Below, one piece after another: positions 25,418 through 34,738 of a DNA stretch of 50,750 nt. The stretch lies in contig NZ_JAAUOE010000027.1 in the NCBI RefSeq assembly GCF_017114915.1, positions 20,973 through 71,722 of the forward strand, written 5' to 3'. The stretch's first letter is position 1. The number at the start of each line of letters is the position of its first letter. A model generated the notes under the pieces. That model did no database searches, was not told where the DNA came from, and saw only the letters and a program-made list of their open reading frames with translations. The stretch comes from Pseudomonas frederiksbergensis. GTDB taxonomy: Bacteria; Pseudomonadota; Gammaproteobacteria; Pseudomonadales; Pseudomonadaceae. The position numbers and the translations under genes were made by a program.

Positions 25418-25545
25418 GGCGCCGGCAAGACTGAATTCGCTCACCCATGGATGTTTCATGCCTGTGCAGGCTTGGCCCGGTTGGACTGCGGGCGCCGTTT
25501 CACCAGAAGAGCTGACATACAACAACAATAAAGAGGGTTACTTCG

Positions 25546-27225
25546 ATGGCTACTCGCAAGATCGCTGCGTCGCGGCGCGTCCCCTTCACCCTGACCCTTG
25601 CGGCCAGCCTGGGGCTTGGCGCTTCGGCTGCCCAGGCCTTTCAGATCGATACCGGCAATCCCGATCTCAGCTTGCGCTGGGACAACACGCTCAAGTACAG
25701 CGCGGCCTGGCGCCTTAAGGATCCCAGCAGCAAACTCAGCGAGGGCCAGACGGCGCTGAACCAGAATGACGGCGATCACAACTTTGGGAAGGGGCTGATC
25801 TCCAATCGCCTGGATATTCTTTCGGAACTGGACATCGGCTATCACAACTTCGGCGCCCGCCTGAGCGGTGCCGCCTGGTACGACACCGTTTACCAGGACC
25901 GCAACGACAATAACGACGCGGCCAGTGCCAACCAACGTTCGGTGGGCTTCGACGAGTTCACCAGTGACACCCGTCAGTTGCATGGCGGCGATGGCGAACT
26001 GTTGGATGCCTTTGTCTACTGGAACGGTGAGCTGGCCGACCGTGCCTTGTCGGTTCGCGCGGGACGCCACGGTCTGATCTGGGGCGAGAGCCTGTTCTTC
26101 GGCGGCAACGGCATTGCCGGTGCCATGGCGCCGGTGGACGTGGTCAAGGCGCAATCGGTGCCCAATACCCAGTTCAAGGAAATCACCCGGCCGGTCAACC
26201 AGCTCTCGACCGCCTACCAACTGACCGACAGTGTGTCATTGGGCGCCTTCTACCAGTTGGAGTGGGAAGCCACCCGCTTGCCTGGCGCCGGAAGCTATTT
26301 CTCCACCAGCGATACCATCGGCGACGGTAATGAAAGGTTGATCACAGGTGGGCCGTTCCCGGATTTCCTGGGCGGTAATGCCAATAGCCCGGCCGCGTTT
26401 TTCCATGGCAAGGACAAGAAAGCCAGGAACTCCGGCCAAGGCGGCCTGCAGCTCAAGTACAACACCGGGACGACGGATTACGGTCTGTACGCGCTGCAGT
26501 ATCACGAGAAAACGCCCACGTTGTATTTGAAACCGAGTGCCACCGGGCCGAACTTCGGTACCGGGCAAGTCGGCGAATATTCCTGGGTCTACCCGGAAGA
26601 CATCCGTGTCCTGGGTGCCAGTTTCGCGACATCCGTGGACGAGTACAGCTTTGCCGGCGAGGCCTCGATGCGCTGGAACATGCCGCTGGTGTCCAACGCC
26701 CAGACCGTCCTGCCGGGCGTCGACGCGGACAACAACGATGACGCCCTGTATGCGGTCGGCCGTACGGCTCACGTCAACCTCAACGTCCTGGCATCGCTGG
26801 GCCCTTCCTTCGTCGCCAATGAAGCCAGCCTGGTAGGGGAGATCGCCTGGAACCGCCTGCTGGCCGTGACCAAGAACCGTGCAGCCCTGGACCCTAACGC
26901 CACCGATGACGGCCTGGGCCTGAAACTGGTGTACACGCCCACCTATCGCCAGTTCTTCCCAGGCGTCGACATTAGCGTGCCGCTGGGCATCAGCTATTTC
27001 CCCATGGGCAAGTCGGCGGTGATCAGCGGGTTCGGCCCCGACAGAGGAGGGGACATGAACATCGGCGTCTCCGCCACCTACCTGGACCAAGTGACCGTGG
27101 GGCTGACCTACACCCACTTCTACGGTCCCGAGGACACCACGCTCGATGCCGCCAACCACTTCAATTACAAGCAGTCGTTGAAGGACCGGGACTACCTGGC
27201 TTTCTCCGTCAAGACCACGTTCTAA
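25546..27225 (+). CDS. DUF1302 outer-membrane protein
   Basis: 559 residues with a Sec signal peptide (cleavage near AQA-F). The mature part is rich in alternating aromatic beta strands (FQIDTGNPDLSLRWDNTLKYS at the start, ending DRDYLAFSVKTTF with terminal Phe), as in a large outer-membrane barrel; DUF1302 family. Such proteins regularly accompany DUF1329, YCF48-like and MMPL genes in clusters for hydrophobic compounds. First gene of the four-gene envelope module here; AAAGAGGGTTACTTCG precedes the ATG. Probable role: passage of a poorly soluble substrate across the outer membrane. Confidence 0.8.
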   Translation: MATRKIAASRRVPFTLTLAASLGLGASAAQAFQIDTGNPDLSLRWDNTLKYSAAWRLKDPSSKLSEGQTALNQNDGDHNFGKGLISNRLDILSELDIGYHNFGARLSGAAWYDTVYQDRNDNNDAASANQRSVGFDEFTSDTRQLHGGDGELLDAFVYWNGELADRALSVRAGRHGLIWGESLFFGGNGIAGAMAPVDVVKAQSVPNTQFKEITRPVNQLSTAYQLTDSVSLGAFYQLEWEATRLPGAGSYFSTSDTIGDGNERLITGGPFPDFLGGNANSPAAFFHGKDKKARNSGQGGLQLKYNTGTTDYGLYALQYHEKTPTLYLKPSATGPNFGTGQVGEYSWVYPEDIRVLGASFATSVDEYSFAGEASMRWNMPLVSNAQTVLPGVDADNNDDALYAVGRTAHVNLNVLASLGPSFVANEASLVGEIAWNRLLAVTKNRAALDPNATDDGLGLKLVYTPTYRQFFPGVDISVPLGISYFPMGKSAVISGFGPDRGGDMNIGVSATYLDQVTVGLTYTHFYGPEDTTLDAANHFNYKQSLKDRDYLAFSVKTTF

Positions 27226-27237
27226 GAGGATTTGCGC

Positions 27238-28602
27238 ATGACCATTCAGTTCACTCTAAAGGCCTTGTGCTTAACCCTGCTGGCCGCTGCCGCGCCGATG
27301 GCCTTGGCCGCCAGCGCCGAACAAGCGGCCGTGCTGGGCAAGACCCTGACGCCCTTCGGTGCCGAGAAAGCCGGCAATGCCGATGGCAGCATTCCGGCCT
27401 GGGATGGCGGCTACACCAAGGTCGATCCGGCCTACACGCCGGGCGGCAAACGCAGCGATCCGTTTGCCGCGGACAAACCCTTGTTCAGCATCACCGCGCA
27501 GAACCTGGCCAAGTACGCCGACAAGCTCAGCGACGGCACCAAGGAGCTGTTCAAGCGCTTCCCGGACACCTATCGCATCGATGTCTACCCGACCCGGCGC
27601 ACGGCGGCCGCGCCGCAGTGGGTCTATGACAACACGCTCAAGAATGCGACCCGCGCCAAACTGATCAACAGCAGCGCCGGGCTGATCCCCGACGGTGCCT
27701 TTGGCGGGATCCCGTTTCCGATTCCACAGAACGGTACCGAAGCCATCTGGAACCACCTGCTGAACTGGCGCGGCACCTCGGTGGCGGGGCATTTTCGCCA
27801 CTATCTGATGACTGCCGACGGCAACCAGGTGATGACGAGCGACGGTCTGTTGACCCAGGAAATGCCCTATTACTTCGAAGAGGGCGGCCCTGAAAACTAC
27901 TCGGGCGACTACTGGCAGGTGCACTTTGTCAATCTCGGCCCGGCGATTCGTGCCGGCGAGCAGATCCTGGGGCGTGAGAACATCAACGGCGACAAATCCC
28001 AGGCCCATGTCTATCTGAGTGGCCAGCGCCGGGTGCGTACGCTGCCCAACGCCTGCTGCGATACACCGACGCCGTCCACCGCCGGGGTCATGTCCTTCGA
28101 CGAGCTGAGCGTGTGGGGAGGTCGCACGGACCGGTTCGACTGGAAACTGGTGGGCAAGCAGGAAATGTACGTCCCCTACAACACCAACAAGGCGCAGAAC
28201 GCGGCCCAGCCGCAGGACCTGTTAGGCAAGCACCATCTGAACCCGGATTACGTGCGCTGGGAGTTGCACCGCGTCTGGGTGGTCGAGTCGACGTTGGCCG
28301 CTGGCAAGCGCCACCAGTTGCCCAAGGGCCGTTACTACCTCGACGAGGACACCTGGCAAGCCCTGCTCGGCGACCGTTGGGATGCCAGCGGCCAACTGGC
28401 CAAGACCCTTTGGTCGCTGCCTTCCGTATTGCCTGACCTGCCAGGCCTGGTGCAGCTGTCCGCCGGTTTTTATGACCTGACTTCCGGCGCGTGGTTTATC
28501 CAGAACCTCTACGCCGGATTGCCGGAACAGTATCACGCGGTTGATCGCTACAAGGCCTCGGAGTTCTCGCCAGCGGCGATGGCTGGACGCGGCGTGCGTT
28601 AA
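27238..28602 (+). CDS. DUF1329 periplasmic protein
   Basis: 454 residues with a cleavable signal peptide (ALAA region). Family marks: LGKTLTPFGAEKAGNADGSIPAWDGG, PDTYRIDVYPTRRTAAAPQWV, a GGIPFPIPQNG segment and RRVRTLPNACCDTPTP. DUF1329 proteins are predicted to have a LolA/LolB-like half-barrel for lipophilic ligands. ATG 27238 has AAGAGGA 7 bases upstream; only 12 bp separate it from the DUF1302 gene. Likely a periplasmic shuttle partnered with the barrel and the MMPL pump. Confidence 0.82.
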   Translation: MTIQFTLKALCLTLLAAAAPMALAASAEQAAVLGKTLTPFGAEKAGNADGSIPAWDGGYTKVDPAYTPGGKRSDPFAADKPLFSITAQNLAKYADKLSDGTKELFKRFPDTYRIDVYPTRRTAAAPQWVYDNTLKNATRAKLINSSAGLIPDGAFGGIPFPIPQNGTEAIWNHLLNWRGTSVAGHFRHYLMTADGNQVMTSDGLLTQEMPYYFEEGGPENYSGDYWQVHFVNLGPAIRAGEQILGRENINGDKSQAHVYLSGQRRVRTLPNACCDTPTPSTAGVMSFDELSVWGGRTDRFDWKLVGKQEMYVPYNTNKAQNAAQPQDLLGKHHLNPDYVRWELHRVWVVESTLAAGKRHQLPKGRYYLDEDTWQALLGDRWDASGQLAKTLWSLPSVLPDLPGLVQLSAGFYDLTSGAWFIQNLYAGLPEQYHAVDRYKASEFSPAAMAGRGVR

Positions 28603-28673
28603 ACCTGAGCTGAGCGTGAAGGGCAGGCCTGTCGGTCTGCCCTCGGAATGTGAGTGTTTTTCCGAGGTGGGTT

Positions 28674-29777
28674 ATGGACAGAATCAGTCAGGCGGGCGCG
28701 TTGTTCTTGGCCCTGTGTTTGCCCTTCGCCGCCAGCGAGTGCCTGGCAGGGCCTACTATCGTGGGCGCGCCGTTGAGCACCCCGGCCATGGCGGTACCGG
28801 CTGCGCAGAAGAGCGTATTGATCGATCTGGCGCGGGCCGGGACACGCCTGGTGGCCGTGGGCGAGCGCGGCCTGGTGCTGCTCTCCGACGACAATGGGCA
28901 AAGCTGGCGTCAGGCTTCGGTGCCGGTTTCGGTCAGTCTGACGGCGGTGCAGTTCGTCGATGCGCAAAAGGGTTGGGCGGTCGGTCACGCTGGCGTGGTA
29001 TTGGCCACCCGTGATGGCGGCGAGCACTGGACGCTGCAACTCGACGGCGTGCGTGCGGCACAGCTCGCACTGGACGTCGCCAAGGCCGACCAGCCCAACG
29101 CTGCCAACCCGGATGACGCCTTGGCACGCGTACAAAGTGCTGAGCGTCTTGTGGCCGATGGTGCGGACAAACCCTTCCTGGCCCTCGAATTCATCGATGC
29201 ACAACGCGGGCTGATCGTCGGCGCCTACGGCCTGGCGCTGTGGACTGCCGATGGCGGTGCTACATGGCAGTCGCTGATGGGGCACATCGCCAACCCGAAC
29301 GGGATGCATTTGTACGCCATCAGTCACCAGGGAGCTCGCTGGTTCCTGGCTGGCGAGCAGGGTTACCTGGCGCGCTCGGATGACGACGCGGCTTCGTTCA
29401 GCCAGTTGGAAAGCCCCTATGAAGGCAGTTTTTTCACCTTGCAGAGCCGCGCCGATGGCGCCTTGCTGGTTGGCGGCCTGAGGGGCAATGCCTTTATCTC
29501 CAATGACGGTGGCGCAAGCTTCCAGCACCTGTCAGTCCCCATGCCGATTTCTTTCAACGACGCCACTCGCCTGGCCGGCGGCCAAGTGCTGCTGGTCAAC
29601 CAGGGCGGCGGTTTGTTTCTCAACGGTGAGCAGGCCGGGACGGTGCTGCTGCCACTGGGCAAGCCCTTGGGTAAGCCTGTTTCAAGTGTGATCGAGGCCG
29701 CCGATGGCAGCCTGATCGTTGCCGGTTTCACCGGGCTGCAGCGTCTTGCTCAGCCATCCACTGCCGCTTCGGAGTGA
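28674..29777 (+). CDS. YCF48/BNR-repeat periplasmic protein
   Basis: 367 residues with a signal peptide (LALCLPFAASECLA). At least six BNR/YCF48-type blades recur: SDDNGQSWRQ, TRDGGEHWT, TADGGATWQS, SDDDAASFSQ, SNDGGASFQH, forming a seven-bladed propeller like photosystem II assembly factor HCF136/YCF48. ATG 28674 has GAGGTGGGTT before it. The next gene starts 4 bp after the stop. In this kind of module it is thought to scaffold the RND/MMPL pump; role inferred. Confidence 0.8.
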   Translation: MDRISQAGALFLALCLPFAASECLAGPTIVGAPLSTPAMAVPAAQKSVLIDLARAGTRLVAVGERGLVLLSDDNGQSWRQASVPVSVSLTAVQFVDAQKGWAVGHAGVVLATRDGGEHWTLQLDGVRAAQLALDVAKADQPNAANPDDALARVQSAERLVADGADKPFLALEFIDAQRGLIVGAYGLALWTADGGATWQSLMGHIANPNGMHLYAISHQGARWFLAGEQGYLARSDDDAASFSQLESPYEGSFFTLQSRADGALLVGGLRGNAFISNDGGASFQHLSVPMPISFNDATRLAGGQVLLVNQGGGLFLNGEQAGTVLLPLGKPLGKPVSSVIEAADGSLIVAGFTGLQRLAQPSTAASE

Positions 29778-29781
29778 GGTT

Positions 29782-32310
29782 ATGACGTCCCCTGGTAATT
29801 TCCCCCAGTCCCCCGTGAATGCGTTCGATGAGTTTGATCCGCGTTCCGGCTCGGTGCTCGAGCGAGCACTGTTCAACCATCGCCTGTGGGTGTTGCTGCT
29901 GTGCCTGGCGACCACGCTGGTACTGGGTTGGCAGTCCAGTCGAGTCGAGCTCAATGCCAGTTTCGAAAAAATGATCCCCACCCACCATCCCTATATCGCC
30001 AACTACCTTGAGCACCAGAAGGAACTGAGCGGGCTGGGTAACGCGGTGCGTATCGCGGTGGTCAACAAGCGGGGCGACATCTACGACAGCGCCTACCTCA
30101 AAACGCTGCAGGCGTTGAGCGACAAGATCTATCTGCTGCCAGGCGTCGACCGTGCGTACATGAAGTCGCTGTGGACGCCGGCCACGCGCTGGGTGGCGGT
30201 GACCGAAGCGGGCCTGGACGGTGGGCCGGTCATTCCGGATAACTACGATGGCGGCGCCGCGAGCCTGGCGGCATTGCGGCGTAATGTGCAACTGTCCAAC
30301 GAAATCGGCCAGTTGGTGGCGTTTGACCAAGCATCGAGCATCATCCATGTCCCACTGCTGCAGCGCACGCCCGACGGCCAGCCGTTGGACTACACCAAGC
30401 TGTCGCAACAACTGGAGTCGTTGCGTAGCCAATACCAGAGCGACAGCATCGACATTCGTGTCACCGGTTTCGCCAAGAAAGTCGGTGACCTGATCGCCGG
30501 CCTGCGGCAGATCCTGATGTTCTTTGCCGTGGCGATTCTGATCACCGCCGTGGTGCTCTACTGGTATACCCGCTGCATCCGCAGCACCTTGCTGGTGGTG
30601 TTCTGTTCGCTGGTGGCGGTGGTCTGGCAGCTCGGCCTGCTGCCGCTGCTGGGTTATCAACTGGATCCCTATTCGGTGCTGGTGCCGTTCCTGGTGTTTG
30701 CCATAGGCATGAGCCATGGTGCACAGAAGATGAACGGCATCATGCAGGACATCGGTCGCGGCATGCACCGCGTGGTCGCCGCACGCTTCACCTTTCGCCG
30801 CCTGTTTCTCGCCGGTCTCACCGCGCTGCTGTGTGATGCGGTCGGCTTTGCGGTGCTGATGATCATCAAAATCCGGGTGATCCAGGACCTGGCGATGATC
30901 GCCAGTATCGGTGTGGCCGTGCTGATCTTCACCAATTTGATCCTGCTGCCGATCCTGCTCTCCTATGTGGGCGTCAGCCGCCGTGCCGCGCGACTGAGCC
31001 TCAAAAGCGAGCACGCCGAACAAGCGGGCCAGCATCGCCACGGGTTTTGGCGTTTCCTAGACCTGTTCACCCAGCGCCGCTGGGCGGCGTTGTGCATCGC
31101 CCTGAGCCTGGCGCTGGCGACGCTGGGCTTCGTGGTCAGCCTGCAATTGAAAGTCGGTGATCTGGATGCCGGCGCGCCCGAGCTGCGTGCCGACTCGCGC
31201 TACAACCAGGATGACGCGTTCCTGACCCGCCATTACGGCGCCAGCAGCGATCTGTTCGCGGTCATGATCAAGACCCCCGCCAGCGCCTGTTCGCGCTATG
31301 ACATCCTGAACAAGGTCGATGCCCTCGACTGGCAATTGCGCACCTTGCCGGGTGTTGATTCGACCAATTCCCTGGCGCTGCTTAACCGCCGGATGCTGGT
31401 GGGTCTGAGCGAAGGCAGCCCGAAGTGGTATGAGCTGCAGAACAACCAGGCGATGCTCAACATGGTCACCGCCGGAGCACCGCGCGGGTTGTACAACGAA
31501 GACTGCAGCCTGCTGACGCTTTACGTCTACCTCTCCGACCACAAGGCGCAAACCCTGAGCCGCCTGGTGGATCACGTCGAACAATTCGCCGCGGCGAACA
31601 ATACCGACGAGGTCCAGTTCCTCCTGGCCGCTGGCAATGCCGGGATCGAGGCGGCGACCAACATCGTCGTCAAGCAGGCCAACCGCGAAATGCTGTTCTG
31701 GGTCTACGGTGCCGTGATCCTGCTCTGCCTGATCACCTTCCGCTCCTGGCGCGCCACGATTTGCGCGGTGATTCCACTGATGCTCACGTCGATCCTCTGT
31801 GAGGCGCTGATGGTCTGGTTGAACATCGGCGTCAAGGTCGCGACCTTGCCGGTGATCGCCCTCGGTGTGGGCATCGGCGTCGACTACGCGCTGTATGTGA
31901 TGAGCATCCTGCTCGGTCATATGCGCCAGGGCACCAGCCTGTCGCAGGCGTATTACCGGGCACTGCTGTCCACCGGCAAGGTAGTGATGCTGACCGGTGT
32001 GACCCTGGCGATCGGCGTGGCCACCTGGATGTTTTCGCCGATCAAGTTTCAGGCGGACATGGGCGTGCTGCTGGCCTTCATGTTCGTCTGGAACATGGTT
32101 GGTGCGCTGGTGCTGTTGCCGGCCCTGGCTCACTTCCTCTTGCCGAGCAAACGTGTCAGCAAGGGGCAGGCTGAGGCCAGACCCAACCACCCGACGAGCC
32201 TGCCGCTGATGCCGGCCGTAGCCGAGGAGGGGGCCTGCGTGAAGCACTCGCTGCGCCTGACTTCGGGACACCATCAAACGACAACAGCCTCCAATCCCGT
32301 CGCGTCATAA
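29782..32310 (+). CDS. MMPL/RND-superfamily exporter or importer
   Basis: 842 residues. Two repeated halves, each with one helix, a large periplasmic loop and five further helices: helix 1 near WVLLLCLATTLVLGW, loop, block ILMFFAVAILITAVVLYW; second half WAALCIALSLALATLGFVVSL, block MLFWVYGAVILLCLITF with GVGIGVDYALYVMSI carrying the Asp expected in the proton relay. It is of the hopanoid/lipid-type (HpnN/MMPL) and not the multidrug HAE1 type. Follows the YCF48-like gene by 4 bp. Likely moves the hydrophobic substrate or an intermediate between membrane and periplasm; direction unknown. Confidence 0.85.
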   Translation: MTSPGNFPQSPVNAFDEFDPRSGSVLERALFNHRLWVLLLCLATTLVLGWQSSRVELNASFEKMIPTHHPYIANYLEHQKELSGLGNAVRIAVVNKRGDIYDSAYLKTLQALSDKIYLLPGVDRAYMKSLWTPATRWVAVTEAGLDGGPVIPDNYDGGAASLAALRRNVQLSNEIGQLVAFDQASSIIHVPLLQRTPDGQPLDYTKLSQQLESLRSQYQSDSIDIRVTGFAKKVGDLIAGLRQILMFFAVAILITAVVLYWYTRCIRSTLLVVFCSLVAVVWQLGLLPLLGYQLDPYSVLVPFLVFAIGMSHGAQKMNGIMQDIGRGMHRVVAARFTFRRLFLAGLTALLCDAVGFAVLMIIKIRVIQDLAMIASIGVAVLIFTNLILLPILLSYVGVSRRAARLSLKSEHAEQAGQHRHGFWRFLDLFTQRRWAALCIALSLALATLGFVVSLQLKVGDLDAGAPELRADSRYNQDDAFLTRHYGASSDLFAVMIKTPASACSRYDILNKVDALDWQLRTLPGVDSTNSLALLNRRMLVGLSEGSPKWYELQNNQAMLNMVTAGAPRGLYNEDCSLLTLYVYLSDHKAQTLSRLVDHVEQFAAANNTDEVQFLLAAGNAGIEAATNIVVKQANREMLFWVYGAVILLCLITFRSWRATICAVIPLMLTSILCEALMVWLNIGVKVATLPVIALGVGIGVDYALYVMSILLGHMRQGTSLSQAYYRALLSTGKVVMLTGVTLAIGVATWMFSPIKFQADMGVLLAFMFVWNMVGALVLLPALAHFLLPSKRVSKGQAEARPNHPTSLPLMPAVAEEGACVKHSLRLTSGHHQTTTASNPVAS

Positions 32311-32330
32311 CAACAAGAAAGGACTTTCCC

Positions 32331-32447
32331 GTGCCTCGTATGTATCCGCTCCAGCAGTCTCTATGGCTTGACCTACTAGCCGGCCTGAGTGCCTTCGGCA
32401 TGGCGTTCTGCGCGACCCAACCCGCGGAGGTGCACGATGAGCGTTGA
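32331..32447 (+). CDS. Short coupled ORF (38 residues) before MFS gene
   Basis: GTG 32331 (or ATG 32340) with AAAGGA 7 bases upstream. The product contains LWLDLLAGLSAFGMAFCATQPAE, one short hydrophobic stretch, and its stop TGA lies 6 bases inside the MFS gene start. It may be a small membrane peptide, a leader peptide coupling translation of the transporter, or the stump of a lost gene. Real translation unproven. Confidence 0.35.
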   Translation: MPRMYPLQQSLWLDLLAGLSAFGMAFCATQPAEVHDER

Positions 32448-33639
32448 ACGCCAGGCGCGGTTGCCGCAATCCTTATTGCTCTTGCTCGGCAGTTGCCTGC
32501 CGGTACTCGGCGCGGTGCTGCTGGCCCCCATCCTGCCGCGTATGCAGGAACACTTCGCCGACACATCGGGCGTGGCTGTGCTGGTGCCCATTGCCCTGAC
32601 GCTACCGGCGTTGATGATTGCGCTGTTGGCACCCGTGGCCGGGATCATCGCCGACCGGCTCGGGCGCAAGCCATTGCTGATCGGTGCGATGTTCCTCTAC
32701 ACCGTCTGTGGGGTACTGCCGCTATGGCTGGAGTCGCTACAGCTCATCGTGATCAGCCGCGCCGGTATCGGTGTGGCCGAGGCGGCGATCATGACCTGCT
32801 GCACCACGATGATGGGCGACTACTACAGCGGCGCGCGACGTGAGCGCATGTTCGCCCTGCAAATGGTTGCGACCTCATTGTCGGCGACGATTTTCATTGC
32901 CGTCGGTGGCGTGCTCGGCGAGCACGGCTGGCGCACCCCGTTCGCCCTGTATGGGGTGGGGCTGGTGTTCCTGCCGCTGATGCTTTGGTTGCTGTGGGAG
33001 CCACGCGCACATGTCGTCACGGCGACAACGGCGGTGAGGAGGGCATTCCCCTGGCGCCCCCTGGCACCGTTGTATGCCCTGTCATTCCTGGCCGGCTTGA
33101 GCCTGTTTATCGTGCCGGTACAAGTCGGTTACCTGCTCAATCTACTGCATGTCGAAGGGGCGCAGCAGATCGGCATGACCATGGGCGCCAGTCAGTTCGG
33201 CGTACTGGTCGGCGCCCTGAGTTTCCGCCTGTTCAGTGGTGTACCGGCGTACCGGCAGGTGCTCCTGGCCCTCGTCGCGGCCGGTATCGGTGGTGGGCTG
33301 CTGGCCGTGGCCGACAGTCATGGGCTGGTGGTGATCGCCGTACTGGTCAACGGCTTGGGCATCGGCCTGATGATGCCGACCTTGCTCACCTGGATCATGG
33401 CCCAGATCGACTTCCAGCAGCGCGGCCGCGCGGCCGGCGGCTTCACGGCGATGTTCTTTGCCGGTGAGTTCGCCAGCCCGCTGGTGGTGCTGGCCATCAC
33501 CGGTGGGGTGAGCAGCGCTTTGCCTGCCGCGCTGGGGATCGTCGCCGGCCTTCAACTATTGGTAGCCCTGGCCTGCATTCGGTTGCGTGGCCGCGGGGCG
33601 GCTTTTCCCGCCGCTGTTGTCGCAGACCCTGATAGCTGA
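32437..33639 (+). CDS. MFS transporter
   Basis: 400 residues with 12 predicted helices. The loop 2-3 signature GIIADRLGRKPLLIG is the MFS motif A, and PVQVGYLLNLLHVEG begins the second half. GGAGG lies 6 bases before ATG 32437, inside the end of the upstream short ORF. Probably imports an aromatic acid or exports an intermediate of the pathway; the closest subfamily cannot be assigned by eye. Confidence 0.82.
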   Translation: MSVERQARLPQSLLLLLGSCLPVLGAVLLAPILPRMQEHFADTSGVAVLVPIALTLPALMIALLAPVAGIIADRLGRKPLLIGAMFLYTVCGVLPLWLESLQLIVISRAGIGVAEAAIMTCCTTMMGDYYSGARRERMFALQMVATSLSATIFIAVGGVLGEHGWRTPFALYGVGLVFLPLMLWLLWEPRAHVVTATTAVRRAFPWRPLAPLYALSFLAGLSLFIVPVQVGYLLNLLHVEGAQQIGMTMGASQFGVLVGALSFRLFSGVPAYRQVLLALVAAGIGGGLLAVADSHGLVVIAVLVNGLGIGLMMPTLLTWIMAQIDFQQRGRAAGGFTAMFFAGEFASPLVVLAITGGVSSALPAALGIVAGLQLLVALACIRLRGRGAAFPAAVVADPDS

Positions 33640-33685
33640 CCTGCCCATTCGACGTTATCAAAATAAGAAAAACGAGGAGAACATC

Positions 33686-34738
33686 ATGAGTTACTTACTC
33701 AACACCTGGTACATCGCTGGATGGGCAGACGAGCTGACGCAAGGTGGGATGCTTGGCAGAACCATCGTCGAGCGCCCCATCGTGTTCTTTCGCGATAGGC
33801 AGGGTGTGATTCGGGCGCTCGCCGATCGCTGCCCGCACCGTTTTGCCCCTCTGCACATGGGCAAGATTGTCGGCGATAGCGTTCAGTGTCCGTACCACGG
33901 CTTGCATTTCGATGGCAGTGGTCAATGTACGCACAATCCCCATGGCGATGGGACGATTCCCAAGGCCGCCTGTGTTCGCGCGTTCGCGGTCGTCGAGCGG
34001 CATGGGGCGATCTGGGTCTGGCCTGGCGATTCGAGCCTGGCCAACGATGCGCTGATCCCTGATTTTTCCTTCCTCGAACAGGCCCCAACCCATGCCAAGG
34101 GACATGGGTATTTGCCCACCCGCGCGCACTACGAGCTGTTGGCCGACAACATCATGGACTTGAGCCACGTTGATTTCCTGCACCCCGATACGCTCGGTGG
34201 CGGAGCGTTGTCACGCACGCGCGCCACCATCGAGGAGTTGCCCAACGATCGCGTGCGCATCAGTTGGTGGGCGCCTGATGATGTGCCTCCACCGGCTTTC
34301 GGCACGCACCTTGAAGACCCGACCCGGGCTGACGTCTGGGCCGAAGTCATCTGGCACGCACCTGGCCTGATGCTACTGGGCAGTGGCGCCACGCCTCCCG
34401 GGCGCCCCAGGGAGGAGGGACCCGTGACATGGAACCTGCACCTGATGACACCGCAGGACGCGACGAACACCCATTACTTCTTTGCCAACACGCGCAGCTT
34501 CGAGCAAGACAATGCGCAGTTGAATGCCTTCGTCCAGGAGATGTTGATCGGTATTTTTGCCGGCGAAGACAAGCCCATGGTCGAGGCTCAACAGCGCCAG
34601 ATTGGCGAAGTTGAACTGTTTGGCCTCAACCCTGTGTTGCTGCCAGTCGATGCAGGGGCCGTGCGTTGCCGGCGTGTCTTGCGTCGGTTGATCGAGTCGG
34701 AGCGGGTGGCCGCAGAACAGTCAGTGGGTACCCGGTGA
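33686..34738 (+). CDS. Rieske non-haem iron oxygenase, VanA-like
   Basis: 350 residues, the length of vanillate O-demethylase oxygenase (VanA). Rieske ligands Cys49-x-His51 (RCPHRFAPL) and Cys68-x2-His71 (CPYHGLHF), and the mononuclear iron site in ADNIMDLSHVDFLHPDTLG with His161 and His166. This group demethylates methoxyarenes or hydroxylates similar substrates. AACGAGGAGAACATC precedes ATG 33686. It overlaps its reductase gene in TGATG. In this setting it could demethylate a methoxylated ring or oxidise a side product. Confidence 0.88.
   Translation: MSYLLNTWYIAGWADELTQGGMLGRTIVERPIVFFRDRQGVIRALADRCPHRFAPLHMGKIVGDSVQCPYHGLHFDGSGQCTHNPHGDGTIPKAACVRAFAVVERHGAIWVWPGDSSLANDALIPDFSFLEQAPTHAKGHGYLPTRAHYELLADNIMDLSHVDFLHPDTLGGGALSRTRATIEELPNDRVRISWWAPDDVPPPAFGTHLEDPTRADVWAEVIWHAPGLMLLGSGATPPGRPREEGPVTWNLHLMTPQDATNTHYFFANTRSFEQDNAQLNAFVQEMLIGIFAGEDKPMVEAQQRQIGEVELFGLNPVLLPVDAGAVRCRRVLRRLIESERVAAEQSVGTR

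Noticed and set aside
20475..32277. Many long antisense reading frames opposite the catabolic and chemoreceptor genes
   Set aside because: They mirror the strong third-position G/C of the real genes, are rich in His/Arg/Gln/Ala without motifs, and lack ribosome sites.
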